A DNA stretch of 64,000 nucleotides from Streptomyces sp. SLBN-118 (GCF_006715635.1 NZ_VFNP01000002.1:1736001-1800000); one strand, 5' to 3'. Numbered from the stretch's first letter, positions 29,364-40,093 are shown. Notes: generated by a model from the letters alone, not told the origin. A program made the numbers and translations.

Positions 29364-30492
29364 CCGGATCACCGGCAGCCTGATCGGCGCGGCAGTCGGT
29401 GACGCAATCGGCGGCCCGGTCGAGGGCTACTCCCCCGAGCAGATCGTGGAGCGGCACGGCGGCCGCGTCCACGGCATCGTCGGCCCGTGGCACGGCGACG
29501 AATGGCGCACGGCCCGCCCCATCGCGCCCTATCACAAGGGCGACGGACACATCACCGACGACACCCTGATGACGCACGCTCTGGTCCGTGTGTACGCCAC
29601 CGTCCGCGACCACCTCGACGCGTACGCCGTCGCCGACCATCTGGTCCCCGACCTGATCTCGACCCCCCGCTGGATCCCGGAGCTGGAGGCGGAGGCGCTG
29701 CCGCTGCACCGTGTATTCCTGGCCGAGAAGTGGATGGTGACCCGGCTCCACTACGGCCACAACGACCCGCGCGAGGCAGGCGTCGGCAACATCGTCAACT
29801 GCGGCGCGGCGATGTACATGGCCCCCGTCGGCCTGGTCAACGCGGCCCATCCGAACGCCGCCTACGCCGAGGCCGTCGACATCGCCGGCGCCCACCAGTC
29901 CTCCTACGGCCGCGAGGCGGCGGGCGTCTTCGCCGCGGCGGTCGCGGCGGCCTGTCTTCCCGACGCCACCCCCGCTACCGTGATCGACACCGTGCTCTCC
30001 CTCGCCAAGGACGGTACGCAGGCAGCGATCGAGGAGGTCGCGGAAGTTGCCGCGCAGTACTCGGACTTCGAAGCGGCGCTGGCTCCGCTGCGCGCCGCGG
30101 TCGCCCCCTTCGACACGGTCGGCGCGGACTACCGCTCCCCCTCCCTCGCCTCCCGCCGCCCCTCGCGGCTGCACTCCATCGAGGAGTTGCCCGTCGCCCT
30201 GGGCATGCTCATGGTCGGCAGTGGCGACTACCGCCATACGGTCCTAGGAGCCGTCAACTACGGGCGCGACTGTGACTCGATCGCCTCCATGGCCGGAGCG
30301 ATCGCGGGCGCAATGAACGGGGAGTCCGCGGTGCCGAGCGACTGGGCGAAGACGGTGGCCGAGGCCAGCCGCATCGACCTGCACGCCCCGGCCCGGGAAC
30401 TGGCCGTGGTCGCCCGGGAGATCTTCACCCGTGACCGCGAGCGCCGCCGGGCCCATGAGTCGGCGTTCGCCCGGCTGACGGACCTGCCATGA
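29329..30492 (+). CDS. ADP-ribosylglycohydrolase family protein 3
   Basis: 387 residues from ATG 29329 (GGTGGA 10 nt upstream; a GTG at 29314 is less likely). Intact ARH metal sites: GAAVGDAIGGPVEGY, GHITDDTLMTHAL, and GRDCDSIASMAGAIAGAMNG. This is the most canonical of the four paralogues. It overlaps the previous gene by 35 bp and the next by ATGA. Expected to hydrolyse a ribosyl-N or ribosyl-O bond; substrate unknown. Confidence 0.88.
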   Translation: MTTTLATLTLDDRITGSLIGAAVGDAIGGPVEGYSPEQIVERHGGRVHGIVGPWHGDEWRTARPIAPYHKGDGHITDDTLMTHALVRVYATVRDHLDAYAVADHLVPDLISTPRWIPELEAEALPLHRVFLAEKWMVTRLHYGHNDPREAGVGNIVNCGAAMYMAPVGLVNAAHPNAAYAEAVDIAGAHQSSYGREAAGVFAAAVAAACLPDATPATVIDTVLSLAKDGTQAAIEEVAEVAAQYSDFEAALAPLRAAVAPFDTVGADYRSPSLASRRPSRLHSIEELPVALGMLMVGSGDYRHTVLGAVNYGRDCDSIASMAGAIAGAMNGESAVPSDWAKTVAEASRIDLHAPARELAVVAREIFTRDRERRRAHESAFARLTDLP

Positions 30493-31859
30493 CGGGCCTG
30501 CGCCTCACCTGGGTCCAGCCGGAGGACCTCGTCGGCCATGAACTGCGCCAGGCAGAGGAGGACGGCCGCGACGTGCGGGAGATCCGCAGCCGCTGGATCC
30601 GGGCGGGCGGCCCCCTGGCCCCACCCCGCGCCGGAGCGTCCCCCACCCCCGCACCCCCGCACCTGCGCGCCCGGGCCCATGAGTTCCTGGACGAACTGGC
30701 CCTGCTTCCTTCCCCGTTGACGGAGTACGAGCCAACACCCCTGACGCTGATCACCGCTGCCTGCCCCGCCTGGCCCGCCCCGCCCGCGACGCCCCCGGCC
30801 CCCAGCCGCCCGGACGCCCTCCATGCCGCCTGGCTCGGCCGCGCCGTCGGCTGTCTCCTCGGCAAGCCCGTCGAAAAGCTCCCCCTCCACGGCATCCGCG
30901 CCCTCGCCCGTGCCACCGGAAACTGGCCCCTCACCACCTGGTTCACCGCCAGGGGCCTCCCCCCTGAACTCGCCGCCGCCCACCCCTGGAACCGCCGTTC
31001 CGCCGCCACCTCGCTCGCCGAGAACATCGACGGCATGCCCGAGGACGACGACCTCAACTACCCCCTGCTGAACCTCCTTCTCCTCCAGCGCCACGGAAAG
31101 GCGTTCACCACCGCCGAACTCGCACAGCTGTGGCTCGACGAGCTCCCGGCCGGCCGCACCTTCACCGCCGAGCGCATCGCGTACCGCAATCTCCTCTCCG
31201 GCCTCGAACCCCCGCTCACCGCCGCCCGCCGCAACCCCTTCCGGGAGTGGATCGGCGCCGCCATCCGTGCCGACATCCACGGCTGGACGCACCCCGGCGA
31301 CCCGGCGGCCGCCGCCGCGCAGGCCCACCGCGACGCGTCCCTGACCCACACCGCGAACGGCGTCTACGGCGCGATGTTCATCGCCGCCGCCCTTGCCACC
31401 GCGGCCGGCGGCACGGCCGATGTGCACGACGCCCTCGCCGCCGGACTCACCGTCGTTCCCCCACGCTCCCGCCTTTCGCGGGCGGTCCGGTTCGGCATCG
31501 ACACCGCCCGCGACGAACCCGGCTTCGACACCGTCGTGGACCATCTGCATGCAGCACTCGGCCACTACCACTGGGTCCACGCCGTCCCCAACGCCGCCCT
31601 CCTCGCGGCGGCCCTCACCCACGCCGACGGCGACTTCACCGGCTCCATCTGCCGTGCCGTCTCGGGCGGATGGGACACCGACTCCAACGGCGCGACCGCA
31701 GGGTCCCTCTCGGGCCTGCTCGCCGGCCGCCCCGACGCCCTCCCCAGCCGCTGGACCGACCCGCTCAAGAACCGTCTCGCCACCTCCGTCGCCGGATTCG
31801 ACGGCATCGGCTTCGACACCCTCGCCCACCTCACTCACCAGGAGGTACTCCGCCCATGA
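30489..31859 (+). CDS. ADP-ribosylglycohydrolase family protein 4
   Basis: 456 residues. An N-terminal ~110-residue extension (TWVQPEDLVGHELRQAEEDG, Pro-rich linker) precedes an ARH domain with GRAVGCLLGKPVEKLP, PEDDDLNYPLLNLLLL replacing the TDDT motif with a DDD pattern, and GGWDTDSNGATAGSLSGLLAG with intact Asp residues. A distinct subfamily, not a tandem copy of its neighbours. ATGA overlaps on both sides. Confidence 0.87.
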   Translation: MTGLRLTWVQPEDLVGHELRQAEEDGRDVREIRSRWIRAGGPLAPPRAGASPTPAPPHLRARAHEFLDELALLPSPLTEYEPTPLTLITAACPAWPAPPATPPAPSRPDALHAAWLGRAVGCLLGKPVEKLPLHGIRALARATGNWPLTTWFTARGLPPELAAAHPWNRRSAATSLAENIDGMPEDDDLNYPLLNLLLLQRHGKAFTTAELAQLWLDELPAGRTFTAERIAYRNLLSGLEPPLTAARRNPFREWIGAAIRADIHGWTHPGDPAAAAAQAHRDASLTHTANGVYGAMFIAAALATAAGGTADVHDALAAGLTVVPPRSRLSRAVRFGIDTARDEPGFDTVVDHLHAALGHYHWVHAVPNAALLAAALTHADGDFTGSICRAVSGGWDTDSNGATAGSLSGLLAGRPDALPSRWTDPLKNRLATSVAGFDGIGFDTLAHLTHQEVLRP

Positions 31860-32740
31860 CCGTCATCGCGGTGCTCGGCAGCACCAACATGGACCTGGTG
31901 GCCTACGTCGCCAACGCACCCAAGCGCGGGGAGACCGTCACGGGACGGGAGTTCCGCACGATCCCGGGCGGCAAGGGCGCCAACCAGGCAGTCGCAGCCG
32001 CCCGCGCCGGCGGCGATGTCGCGATGATCGGCGCCGTCGGCTCGGACGAGTTCGGCGGGCGCCTGCGGGGGACCCTCGTCTCCTCCGGCGTGGACACCGA
32101 TCTCCTGCGCACGGCCGAGGGCCCCTCCGGCACCGCGCACATCGTCGTCGACGACGAGGGCGGCAATTCGATCGTCGTAATCCCCGGCGCGAACGGAACC
32201 GTCACCTCCCTCGCTCCCGGCGACGAAGCCCTCATCGCCACCGCCGACACGCTCCTGCTCCAGCTCGAACTCCCCCTCAGCGCCGTGCTCGACGGCGCCG
32301 AGGCCGCACGCCGCCACGGTGTACGGACCGTCCTCACCCCTTCCCCCGCCCAGCCCCTGCCTCCCGAACTGCTCGCCGCCACTGACCTGTTGGTGCCCAA
32401 TGAGCACGAGGCGGCCACACTCGCCGGCGTCACCGACCCGCACGCCGCAGCCGAGGCCCTGCTGCGCCAGGTCCCCGCGGTGGTGATCACGCTCGGCTCG
32501 GCGGGCTGCCTGTACGCGAGCCGGGAGGCGACGCCCTTCACCGTCCCCGCACCCAAGGTCACCGCCGTGGACACCACCGGCGCCGGTGACACCTTCGTCG
32601 GCGCACTGGCCGTCGCGCTCGGCGAGGACAAACCCGTACAACAGGCCCTCGCCTGGGCATCCGCGGCCGCCGCCCTGTGCGTCCAGCGCCCGGGAGCCTC
32701 CACCTCCATGCCCTACCGCCCCGAGATCGACGCCTCATGA
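31856..32740 (+). CDS. Ribokinase-type PfkB sugar kinase
   Basis: 294 residues from ATG 31856 (ATGA overlap); the open frame upstream is not real. PfkB family: GSTNMDLVAYV, GGKGANQAVAAARAGG (motif 1), anion hole and base TTGAGDTFVGAL (motif 2). The pattern is that of ribokinase (D-ribose to ribose 5-phosphate with ATP). Its place after four ribosyl-bond hydrolase homologues suggests it traps released ribose. Confidence 0.9.
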   Translation: MTVIAVLGSTNMDLVAYVANAPKRGETVTGREFRTIPGGKGANQAVAAARAGGDVAMIGAVGSDEFGGRLRGTLVSSGVDTDLLRTAEGPSGTAHIVVDDEGGNSIVVIPGANGTVTSLAPGDEALIATADTLLLQLELPLSAVLDGAEAARRHGVRTVLTPSPAQPLPPELLAATDLLVPNEHEAATLAGVTDPHAAAEALLRQVPAVVITLGSAGCLYASREATPFTVPAPKVTAVDTTGAGDTFVGALAVALGEDKPVQQALAWASAAAALCVQRPGASTSMPYRPEIDAS

Positions 32741-33948
32741 CGGCACAGCCGACGCGCCCGGCTCCCTCTCCCCTCCAGGGGCTGCGCGTCCTCGACCTCG
32801 CCACTCTCTTCGCGGGCCCGCTCGCCGCCACCATGCTCGGCGACTTCGGCGCGGACGTCGTCAAGATCGAGCACCCCACTCGCCCCGACCCCTCCCGGGG
32901 ACATGGCCCCGGCAAGGACGGAGTCGGCCTGTGGTGGAAGCTGCTAGGCCGCAACAAGCGCACCATCACCCTCGATCTGTCCTCCCCCGGCGGCCGCGCG
33001 ACCCTCCTGCGCCTCGCGACCACCGCCGATGTGATCATCGAGAACTTCCGCCCCGGCACCCTGGAGAAGTGGCAGCTCGGCTGGGAGGAGCTGAGCAGTG
33101 CCAATCCCCGTCTCGTCCTCACCCGCGTCACCGGCTTCGGGCAGTTCGGCCCGTACTCGCACCGCCCGGGCTTCGGCACCCTCGCCGAGGCGATGAGCGG
33201 CTTCGCCTCCATCACGGGCGAGCCCGACGGGCCGCCCACCCTCCCTCCGTTCGGCCTCGCCGATTCGATCGCCGCGCTCGCCACCTCCTACGCCGTCATG
33301 ACCACGCTCGCCGCCCGCACCGTCACGGGTCGTGGCCAGGTCGTCGACATGGCGATCATCGAACCGATTTTGACGGTCCTCGGCCCGCAGCCGCTCTGGT
33401 TCGACCAGCTCGGTTACGTACAGACCCGCACCGGCAACCGCTCCCTCAACAACGCCCCCCGCAACACCTACCGCACGGCCGACGGCTCCTGGCTGGCCGT
33501 CTCCACCTCCGCGCAGTCCATCGCCGAACGCGTCATGCATCTCGTGGGCCGCCCCGAGCTGATCGACGAGCCGTGGTTCGCCACCGGCAGCGGACGCGCG
33601 GAGCACTCCGAGGTACTCGACGAAGCGGTCGGCGGCTGGATCGCGCGGCGCACCCGCGCCGAAGCCATGGCCGCCTTCGAGAAGGCCGAAGCCGCGATCG
33701 CCCCGGTCTACGACGTCCGGGACGTCATGGACGACCCCCAGTACCAGGCGCTGGGCACCATCGCCGAGGTCCCCGACCCCGAACTGGGCCCCCTCCGTAT
33801 GCAGAACGTCCTCTTCCGGCTCTCCGAGACCCCCGGCGCCATCCGCTGGGCGGGGCGGCCGCACGGCGCCGACACGGATGCCGTCCTCACCGAACTCGGC
33901 CTGTCCCGGGCCGATATCGCCGCACTCCGCACCCAGGGCGCCCTATGA
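32737..33948 (+). CDS. CaiB/BaiF family CoA-transferase
   Basis: 403 residues, class III CoA-transferase: LQGLRVLDLATLFAGPLAATMLGDFGADVVKIEHP, NKRTITLDLSSPGGR, ENFRPGTLEKW, and the catalytic Asp in FGLADSIAAL. Transfers CoA between a donor acyl-CoA and a carboxylic acid. Flanked by the kinase and a CitE-like lyase with ATGA overlaps. In other bacteria CaiB-CitE pairs activate and cleave 3-hydroxy-acids such as citramalate or malate relatives. Substrate here unknown. Confidence 0.92.
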   Translation: MTAQPTRPAPSPLQGLRVLDLATLFAGPLAATMLGDFGADVVKIEHPTRPDPSRGHGPGKDGVGLWWKLLGRNKRTITLDLSSPGGRATLLRLATTADVIIENFRPGTLEKWQLGWEELSSANPRLVLTRVTGFGQFGPYSHRPGFGTLAEAMSGFASITGEPDGPPTLPPFGLADSIAALATSYAVMTTLAARTVTGRGQVVDMAIIEPILTVLGPQPLWFDQLGYVQTRTGNRSLNNAPRNTYRTADGSWLAVSTSAQSIAERVMHLVGRPELIDEPWFATGSGRAEHSEVLDEAVGGWIARRTRAEAMAAFEKAEAAIAPVYDVRDVMDDPQYQALGTIAEVPDPELGPLRMQNVLFRLSETPGAIRWAGRPHGADTDAVLTELGLSRADIAALRTQGAL

Positions 33949-34751
33949 CCACCCCGCTCACCTATCTGTACGCCCCCGGGGACCGACCCGAAGTCGTGCA
34001 CAAGGCACTCGCATCCGGCGCCGACGTGGTGATCGTCGACCTCGAGGACGCCGTCTCCCGCGACCGCAAGAAATACGCGCTGGCCGCCACCGCCGAACTC
34101 CTCGCTTCCCCCCAGACCCTTCCGGTCCATGTCCGCATCAACACCCCCCACGACATCGAGGCCCTCACCGCACTTCCGGGCCTCTGTGCTCTGCGTATTC
34201 CCAAGGTCGCACACGCCACTGACATCCGGCAGATCGCGGCCCTCGCCCCGGGCGTCCCCCTCTATCCGCTCCTCGAATCGGCGATCGCCATCGAGCACGC
34301 GTACGCGATCGCCACCGCCCACCCCGCGGTGCACGGCATCGCCATCGGCGAGGCCGACCTCCGCGCGGACCTGGGGGTACGTGACGGCACATCCCTCGAC
34401 TGGCCGCGCACCCGCATCGTGGTCGCCGCCCGCGCGGCCGGTCTCGCGCCTCCGGCACAGTCCGTCTTCCCCGACATCCGCGACCTGGACGCCCTCTACG
34501 CCTCCTGCACCCACGGCCGCGCCCTGGGCTTCATGGGCCGGGCAGCCATCCACCCCCGCCAACTCCCCGTCATCGAGCGGGCGTTCCGCCCCACGCCGGA
34601 GGAGATCGAGGCGGCCGAGGAGATCGTCAAGGCGGCCGCAACGGACGAGGGCGCACTCGCCCTGCCCGACGGCCGCTTCGTCGACGCGGCGATCGTGGCG
34701 GCAGCGCGGCGGACGCTTGCCCTCTCGTGCCGCGAGGGCCCATGGAAGTGA
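33945..34751 (+). CDS. CitE/HpcH-type aldolase/lyase
   Basis: 268 residues. HpcH/HpaI-CitE TIM barrel: TYLYAPGDRPEVVHKALASGADVVIVDLEDAV with metal-binding Glu-Asp, VHVRIN, and later GRAAIHPRQLPVIERAF. The family cleaves 3-hydroxyacyl-CoA thioesters such as malyl- or citramalyl-CoA into acetyl-CoA and an oxoacid. Last gene of the seven-gene operon, after the CoA-transferase that could make its substrate. Followed by a terminator. Confidence 0.92.
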   Translation: MTTPLTYLYAPGDRPEVVHKALASGADVVIVDLEDAVSRDRKKYALAATAELLASPQTLPVHVRINTPHDIEALTALPGLCALRIPKVAHATDIRQIAALAPGVPLYPLLESAIAIEHAYAIATAHPAVHGIAIGEADLRADLGVRDGTSLDWPRTRIVVAARAAGLAPPAQSVFPDIRDLDALYASCTHGRALGFMGRAAIHPRQLPVIERAFRPTPEEIEAAEEIVKAAATDEGALALPDGRFVDAAIVAAARRTLALSCREGPWK

Positions 34752-34763
34752 GCTCCGAAAACG

Positions 34764-34801
34764 ACAAGGCCGCCAGGACGTTCTCGTCCCGGCGGCCTTG
34801 T
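34764..34801. terminator. Bidirectional terminator between the citE-like gene and lgt
   Basis: ACAAGGCCGCC (34764-34774) pairs with GGCGGCCTTGT (34791-34801), with GGAC/GTCC extending inward past one mismatch and a 6-nt loop. It lies between convergent genes, 12 nt after the citE stop. Confidence 0.8.
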
Positions 34802-34819
34802 CGCGCGCTGTCCCCGCGG

Positions 34820-35794
34820 TCAGCTCTTCTTTGCCGACTCCGAGTCGGCGGAAGCCACGTCGCCGTCCGCGTCCGCCTCAGGCTTCTCGTCACCGTCCGC
34901 AGGATCGCCGTCCCCGGCCTCATCCACGGGAGCCTCGTCGCTCGGGGCGTCACCGGCGGCAGCGGGTGCCGCCTTCGCGGACCTGTCCGGCTCGACGACC
35001 TCCTCGCGCCCCGGCCGCACCCTCGCCGAGATCACGATGTACGTCACCGCCAGCACGAAGACGACGATCGCGGTCCACACATTGAGGCGCAGTCCCAGAA
35101 CGTGGTGCGCCTCGTCGACGCGCATGTACTCGATCCAGGCCCGGCCCACGCAGTACGACGCGACATACAGCGCGAATGCCCGGCCGTGCCCCAGCTTGAA
35201 GCGGCGGTCGGCCCAGATGACCAGCAGCGCGACGCCGATGCACCACAGCGACTCGTACAGGAACGTCGGGTGGTACAGGCCCGCCTCGCGGTTCGTACCC
35301 TCAGTGATCTTGAGGGCCCAGGGCAGGTCGGTCTTCTTGCCGTACAGCTCCTGGTTGAACCAGTTGCCCCAGCGTCCGATCGCCTGCGCGAAGGCGACGG
35401 CGGGCGCGAGGGCGTCCGCCCAGGCCGGCAGCGGGATCCCGCGGCGGCGGCAGCCGATCCAGGCACCGATGGCGCCCAGGGCGATCGCCCCCCAGATGCC
35501 GAGGCCTCCCTGCCAGATCTTGAAGGCGTCGACCCAGTTCTCACCGTCGCTGAAGTACAGCTGGTAGTCGGTGATCACGTGGTAGAGCCGGCCGCCGACG
35601 AGACCGAAGGGCACCGCCCAGACGGCGATGTCGGCCACGGTGCCGGCTTTGCCGCCCCGGGCGATCCAGCGCCTGTTGCCGTACCAGACGGCGACGAAGA
35701 CGCCGATGATGATGCAGAACGCGTAGCCGCGCAGCGGGAGCGGTCCGAGATGGATCACTCCGGTCGACGGGCTGGGAATGTAGGCAAGTTCCAT
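34820..35794 (-). CDS. lgt: Prolipoprotein diacylglyceryl transferase
   Basis: 324 residues, multi-pass membrane protein. Lgt signature GRWGNWFNQELYGKKTDLPW, plus PLRGYAFCIIIGV and HPTFLYESLWC. It moves diacylglycerol from phosphatidylglycerol to the lipobox Cys of pre-lipoproteins. The C-terminal ~55 residues are an acidic, low-complexity tail (DEAPVDEAGDGDPADGDEK), longer than in E. coli Lgt and usual for streptomycetes. Confidence 0.96.
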   Translation of the reverse strand: MELAYIPSPSTGVIHLGPLPLRGYAFCIIIGVFVAVWYGNRRWIARGGKAGTVADIAVWAVPFGLVGGRLYHVITDYQLYFSDGENWVDAFKIWQGGLGIWGAIALGAIGAWIGCRRRGIPLPAWADALAPAVAFAQAIGRWGNWFNQELYGKKTDLPWALKITEGTNREAGLYHPTFLYESLWCIGVALLVIWADRRFKLGHGRAFALYVASYCVGRAWIEYMRVDEAHHVLGLRLNVWTAIVVFVLAVTYIVISARVRPGREEVVEPDRSAKAAPAAAGDAPSDEAPVDEAGDGDPADGDEKPEADADGDVASADSESAKKS

Positions 35795-35902
35795 GGCAGG
35801 ACCGACGCTACCCTGCCGGGTGGGACGTACGGCAACCCACCCGGCAACGTCTGGATAACGGGCACTGCCCCGGCCGCGCGAGACCGTGGAGCACGCGAGC
35901 GC

Positions 35903-36739
35903 TCAGGAGGCGGGGGCGCTCGGGGTGGGTGTGGCCCGCTGGGTGCCCGGCTTCTTGCCCTTGTTCGCCTCGGCGACCCACTTCTTCAGGTTGGCCGGGG
36001 AGATCTGCTCGCCGTCCTTGTTCGGGAAGACCGTCTCCCCGTTGAGCAGCACGGTCGGCGTGCCGCGGAAGCCGCTCTTGGTGAATGCGGTGGCCGACTT
36101 CTGCACCCATGTGTCGTGCGTGCCGTCCTCCACGCAGGAGCGGAAGGCGGGGGTGTCGAGGCCGTCCGCCTTTCCCGCGAGCTCGATCAGCTTGCCGTTG
36201 TCGCCGAAGCCGTCCTCCGTCTCGGGCGGCTGGTTCTGGTAGAGGACGTCGTGGTACGGGGCGAACTTGTCGACGTCCTGCGCGCAGGCCGCCGCGTTCC
36301 CGGCGCGCAGCGAACCGCTGCCGCCCACGTTCCCGTCGATGATGGTGGCGAGGTGGTACTGGACCTTGAGCTGGCCTGTTGCCTCGAGGTCGTGGATCGT
36401 GTCCCGGAAGGCGTTCTCGAACTGGGCGCAGATCGGGCAGCGGAAGTCCTCCCAGACCGTGAGCGTCGAGGGGGCGTCGTTCGCGCCCACCGGGATGGCG
36501 AGCTGGTCCTTGCCCTGCACGCCCGCGGGCGCCTGGAGCGGACCGGCGTCGGAACCGCCGTCCTTCTTTCCCGCATTGGCCGCGATCACCCCGATCACGG
36601 CGGCGAGGCCGAGGACGCCCACCACCGCCGCCGAGACGATCAGCAGCCGTCGCCGCTTCTCACGCGCCTTCTCCTGCTCGCGTTCCTGCTGGATCCGCTC
36701 TCGCGCGGTCCGCTTCCGTTCCTGGTTCTTCTCGCTCAC
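35903..36739 (-). CDS. Membrane-anchored DsbA-like thiol oxidoreductase
   Basis: 278 residues from GTG 36739; the longer frame upstream reaches into trpA and is not real. A basic coiled N-terminal segment (residues 1-32), one membrane helix (~33-54, LLIVSAAVVGVLGLAAVIGVI), then a thioredoxin-fold DsbA domain with active site CPIC in WEDFRCPICAQFE and the cis-Pro loop GFRGTPTVLLNG. Extracytoplasmic disulfide chemistry, anchored at the membrane. Located between the trp operon and lgt. Confidence 0.9.
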   Translation of the reverse strand: MSEKNQERKRTARERIQQEREQEKAREKRRRLLIVSAAVVGVLGLAAVIGVIAANAGKKDGGSDAGPLQAPAGVQGKDQLAIPVGANDAPSTLTVWEDFRCPICAQFENAFRDTIHDLEATGQLKVQYHLATIIDGNVGGSGSLRAGNAAACAQDVDKFAPYHDVLYQNQPPETEDGFGDNGKLIELAGKADGLDTPAFRSCVEDGTHDTWVQKSATAFTKSGFRGTPTVLLNGETVFPNKDGEQISPANLKKWVAEANKGKKPGTQRATPTPSAPAS

Positions 36740-36752
36740 ATTCCACAAACGA

Positions 36753-36781
36753 ACCGGGGAGGCCGTGCACGCCTCCCCGGT
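36753..36781 (-). terminator. Terminator of the trpCMBA transcript
   Basis: Perfect 11-bp stem ACCGGGGAGGC/GCCTCCCCGGT with a 7-nt loop, 20 nt after the trpA stop and before the dsbA-like gene on the same strand. Confidence 0.75.
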
Positions 36782-36801
36782 CCCAGATCCACTCGTACGA
36801 G

Positions 36802-37631
36802 CTACGCGCCCCTGCGCACGCCCTTGGCGAGCTCTGCCGCCAGTTCCCGCACCGCGACCAGGCCCTCGGCCTCGTCGGGTGCGTCGAGGAGCCGCTTGAC
36901 GAAAGCGGACCCGACGATGACGCCGTCGGCGAAGGAAGCGACTTCCGCGGCCTGCTCGGGGTTCGAGACGCCGAGGCCCACGCATACCGGCAGCTCCGTG
37001 GTGGCGCGGGTGCGCCGCACCAGGTCCTTAGCCTGTGCGCCCACGGACTCGCGGGTGCCGGTGACGCCCATCAGCGAGGCCGCGTACACAAAGCCGGAAC
37101 CGGCCGCCGTGATCTTCGCGAGCCGGGCGTCCTTACTGCTGGGCGCGACGACGAAGACCGTGGCGAGGCCGTGCTTCTCGGCGTGCTCCCGCCATGTGCC
37201 TGCCTCCTCGACCGGCAGGTCCGGCAGGATGCAGCCCGCGCCGCCCGCCTCGGCGAGCTCGGTGGTGAAGCGCTCGATGCCGTACCGGTCGATCGGATTC
37301 CAGTACGTCATGACGAGGACGGGCTTGCCGCTGGCCTCGTGCGCCTCGCGGACCGTACGCATCACGTCGGCGATCTTGACGCCGCCGCGCAGCGCGATGT
37401 CGTCGGCGGTCTGGATGACGGGGCCGTCGAGGACGGGGTCGCTGTGCGGCAGCCCGACCTCGACAACGTCCGCGCCGCCGTCGAGGGCCGCCTTGACCGC
37501 CGCGATCCCGCCGTCGACCGTCGGGAAGCCGGCCGGGAGGTACGCGATGAGCGCGGCCCGGTTCTCGTTCCTGGCCTGTTCCAGGGTGTCGCTCAACAGC
37601 CGGACCTTGCCGCCGTTGAATGCAGCGCCGC

Positions 37632-37635
<4 letters not shown>
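36802..37635 (-). CDS. trpA: Tryptophan synthase alpha chain
   Basis: 277 residues from GTG 37635, overlapping the trpB stop by GTGA. TrpA barrel: the catalytic Glu lies in [17 protein letters not shown] context and the catalytic Asp in [15 protein letters not shown]. It cleaves indole-3-glycerol phosphate to indole, channelled to TrpB. Last gene of trpC-trpM-trpB-trpA. Confidence 0.96.
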
Positions 37636-38873
<1,238 letters not shown>

Positions 38874-39040
38874 GGCGACGTGCTCCTTGTCAGGGCTGAT
38901 GCCCCAAGTCTGGTGTGCAGGGACGCGGTGTGCGCGCGCGAGATTTCGGCCCGTCCGGCGTTCGTGGACATGCGGCCGGAGCCCGCATCCGGGGTCCGGG
39001 GGCGAAGCCCCGATTCGAGAAGGGGAAGGCGGGAAACCGC

Positions 39041-39277
39041 CTAGCGCGCGCAGCCCCCGCGCCATCGCATGCCGTTGACCTGGCCCGGCTCGGAACCGAT
39101 CACGTACCGCACCCGACGGCCGTGGACCCGGCGGGCGGGTGCGCGGCAGCCGCGCGGCTTGCAGCCGCGGGCGAGCGGCGCGTGCGGGTCACGGGCGGGC
39201 AGTCCGGCGCGCACGCCGGCCAGCCCCGGGCGGCGGCCCGGGGTGGTGGTCGGTCGGCAGGCGCGGCGGACGGTCAT
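39041..39277 (-). CDS. trpM: TrpM, small tryptophan biosynthesis modulator
   Basis: 78 residues from ATG 39277, 6 nt after the trpC stop. Very basic; the conserved-looking C-terminal half is [21 protein letters not shown] small gene between trpC and trpB (trpX/trpM) is a known feature of Streptomyces trp clusters, and S. coelicolor TrpM has been reported to modulate tryptophan supply. The N-terminal ~35 residues look poorly conserved, so a later start is possible. Confidence 0.75.
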   Translation of the reverse strand: MTVRRACRPTTTPGRRPGLAGVRAGLPARDPHAPLARGCKPRGCRAPARRVHGRRVRYVIGSEPGQVNGMRWRGGCAR

Positions 39278-39283
39278 CTCGGG

Positions 39284-40093
39284 TCAGCTCCGCCCGTGCC
39301 GCAGGGCGGGGTGGGCCCCGGCGGCGACCAGGTCGGCGACGGCCGACTTGGGGTCACGGCCGGTGACAAGGGACTCACCCACGAGAACGGCGTCGGCGCC
39401 GGCGTTGGCGTAGGCGATCAGGTCGTGCGGACCGCGCACACCGGACTCGGCGATCTTGACGATGCGCGCCGGGATCTCGGGGGCGACCCGCTCGAAGGTG
39501 GTGCGGTCGACCTGGAGCGTCTTCAGATCGCGGGCGTTGACACCGATGATCTTTGCTCCGGCCTCGACCGCGCGCTCCACCTCGTCCTCGTCGTGGACCT
39601 CGACCAGCGGGGTGAGCCCGATGGACTCGGCCCGCTCGATGAGCGAGACCAGGGCTTCCTGCTCCAGCGCGGCGACGATCAGCAGCACGAGGTCGGCGCC
39701 GTACGCCCTGGCCTCCCACAACTGGTACGCGGTGACGATGAAGTCCTTGCGCAGCAAGGGGATGTCGACCTTGGCCCGGACGGCTTCGAGGTCGGCGAGG
39801 GATCCTCCGAAGCGGCGCTGCTCGGTCAGTACGGAGATGATGGCCGCGCCGCCCGCCTCGTAGTCGGCGGCGAGTCCGGCCGGGTCGGCGATCGCGGCGA
39901 GCGCGCCCTTGGACGGGCTGGACCGCTTGACCTCGCAGATCACATGGACGCCCTCGCCGCGGAGTGCGGCGACGCCGTCCTTGGCCGCGGGAGCCTTGGC
40001 GGCGCGCTCCTTGAGCTCGTCGAGGCTGACGCGCGCCTGCCGCTCTGCGAGGTCCGCGCGCACGCCTTCGATGATCTCGTCGAGCACACTCAC
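39284..40093 (-). CDS. trpC: Indole-3-glycerol phosphate synthase
   Basis: 269 residues from GTG 40093 (GGAAGGGGG upstream); a 15-residue longer start lacks support. TrpC motifs: [10 protein letters not shown] (catalytic Lys), [11 protein letters not shown] (second Lys), [23 protein letters not shown]. Ring-closes CdRP to indole-3-glycerol phosphate. First gene of trpCMBA; a 123-bp upstream gap holds the promoter and a small hairpin. Confidence 0.96.
   Translation of the reverse strand: MSVLDEIIEGVRADLAERQARVSLDELKERAAKAPAAKDGVAALRGEGVHVICEVKRSSPSKGALAAIADPAGLAADYEAGGAAIISVLTEQRRFGGSLADLEAVRAKVDIPLLRKDFIVTAYQLWEARAYGADLVLLIVAALEQEALVSLIERAESIGLTPLVEVHDEDEVERAVEAGAKIIGVNARDLKTLQVDRTTFERVAPEIPARIVKIAESGVRGPHDLIAYANAGADAVLVGESLVTGRDPKSAVADLVAAGAHPALRHGRS

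Noticed and set aside
26617..34751. ARH operon as a DraT-DraG style nitrogenase control or a toxin-antitoxin system
   Set aside because: No ADP-ribosyltransferase toxin, macrodomain partner or nif gene is present; the presence of metabolic enzymes favours catabolism.
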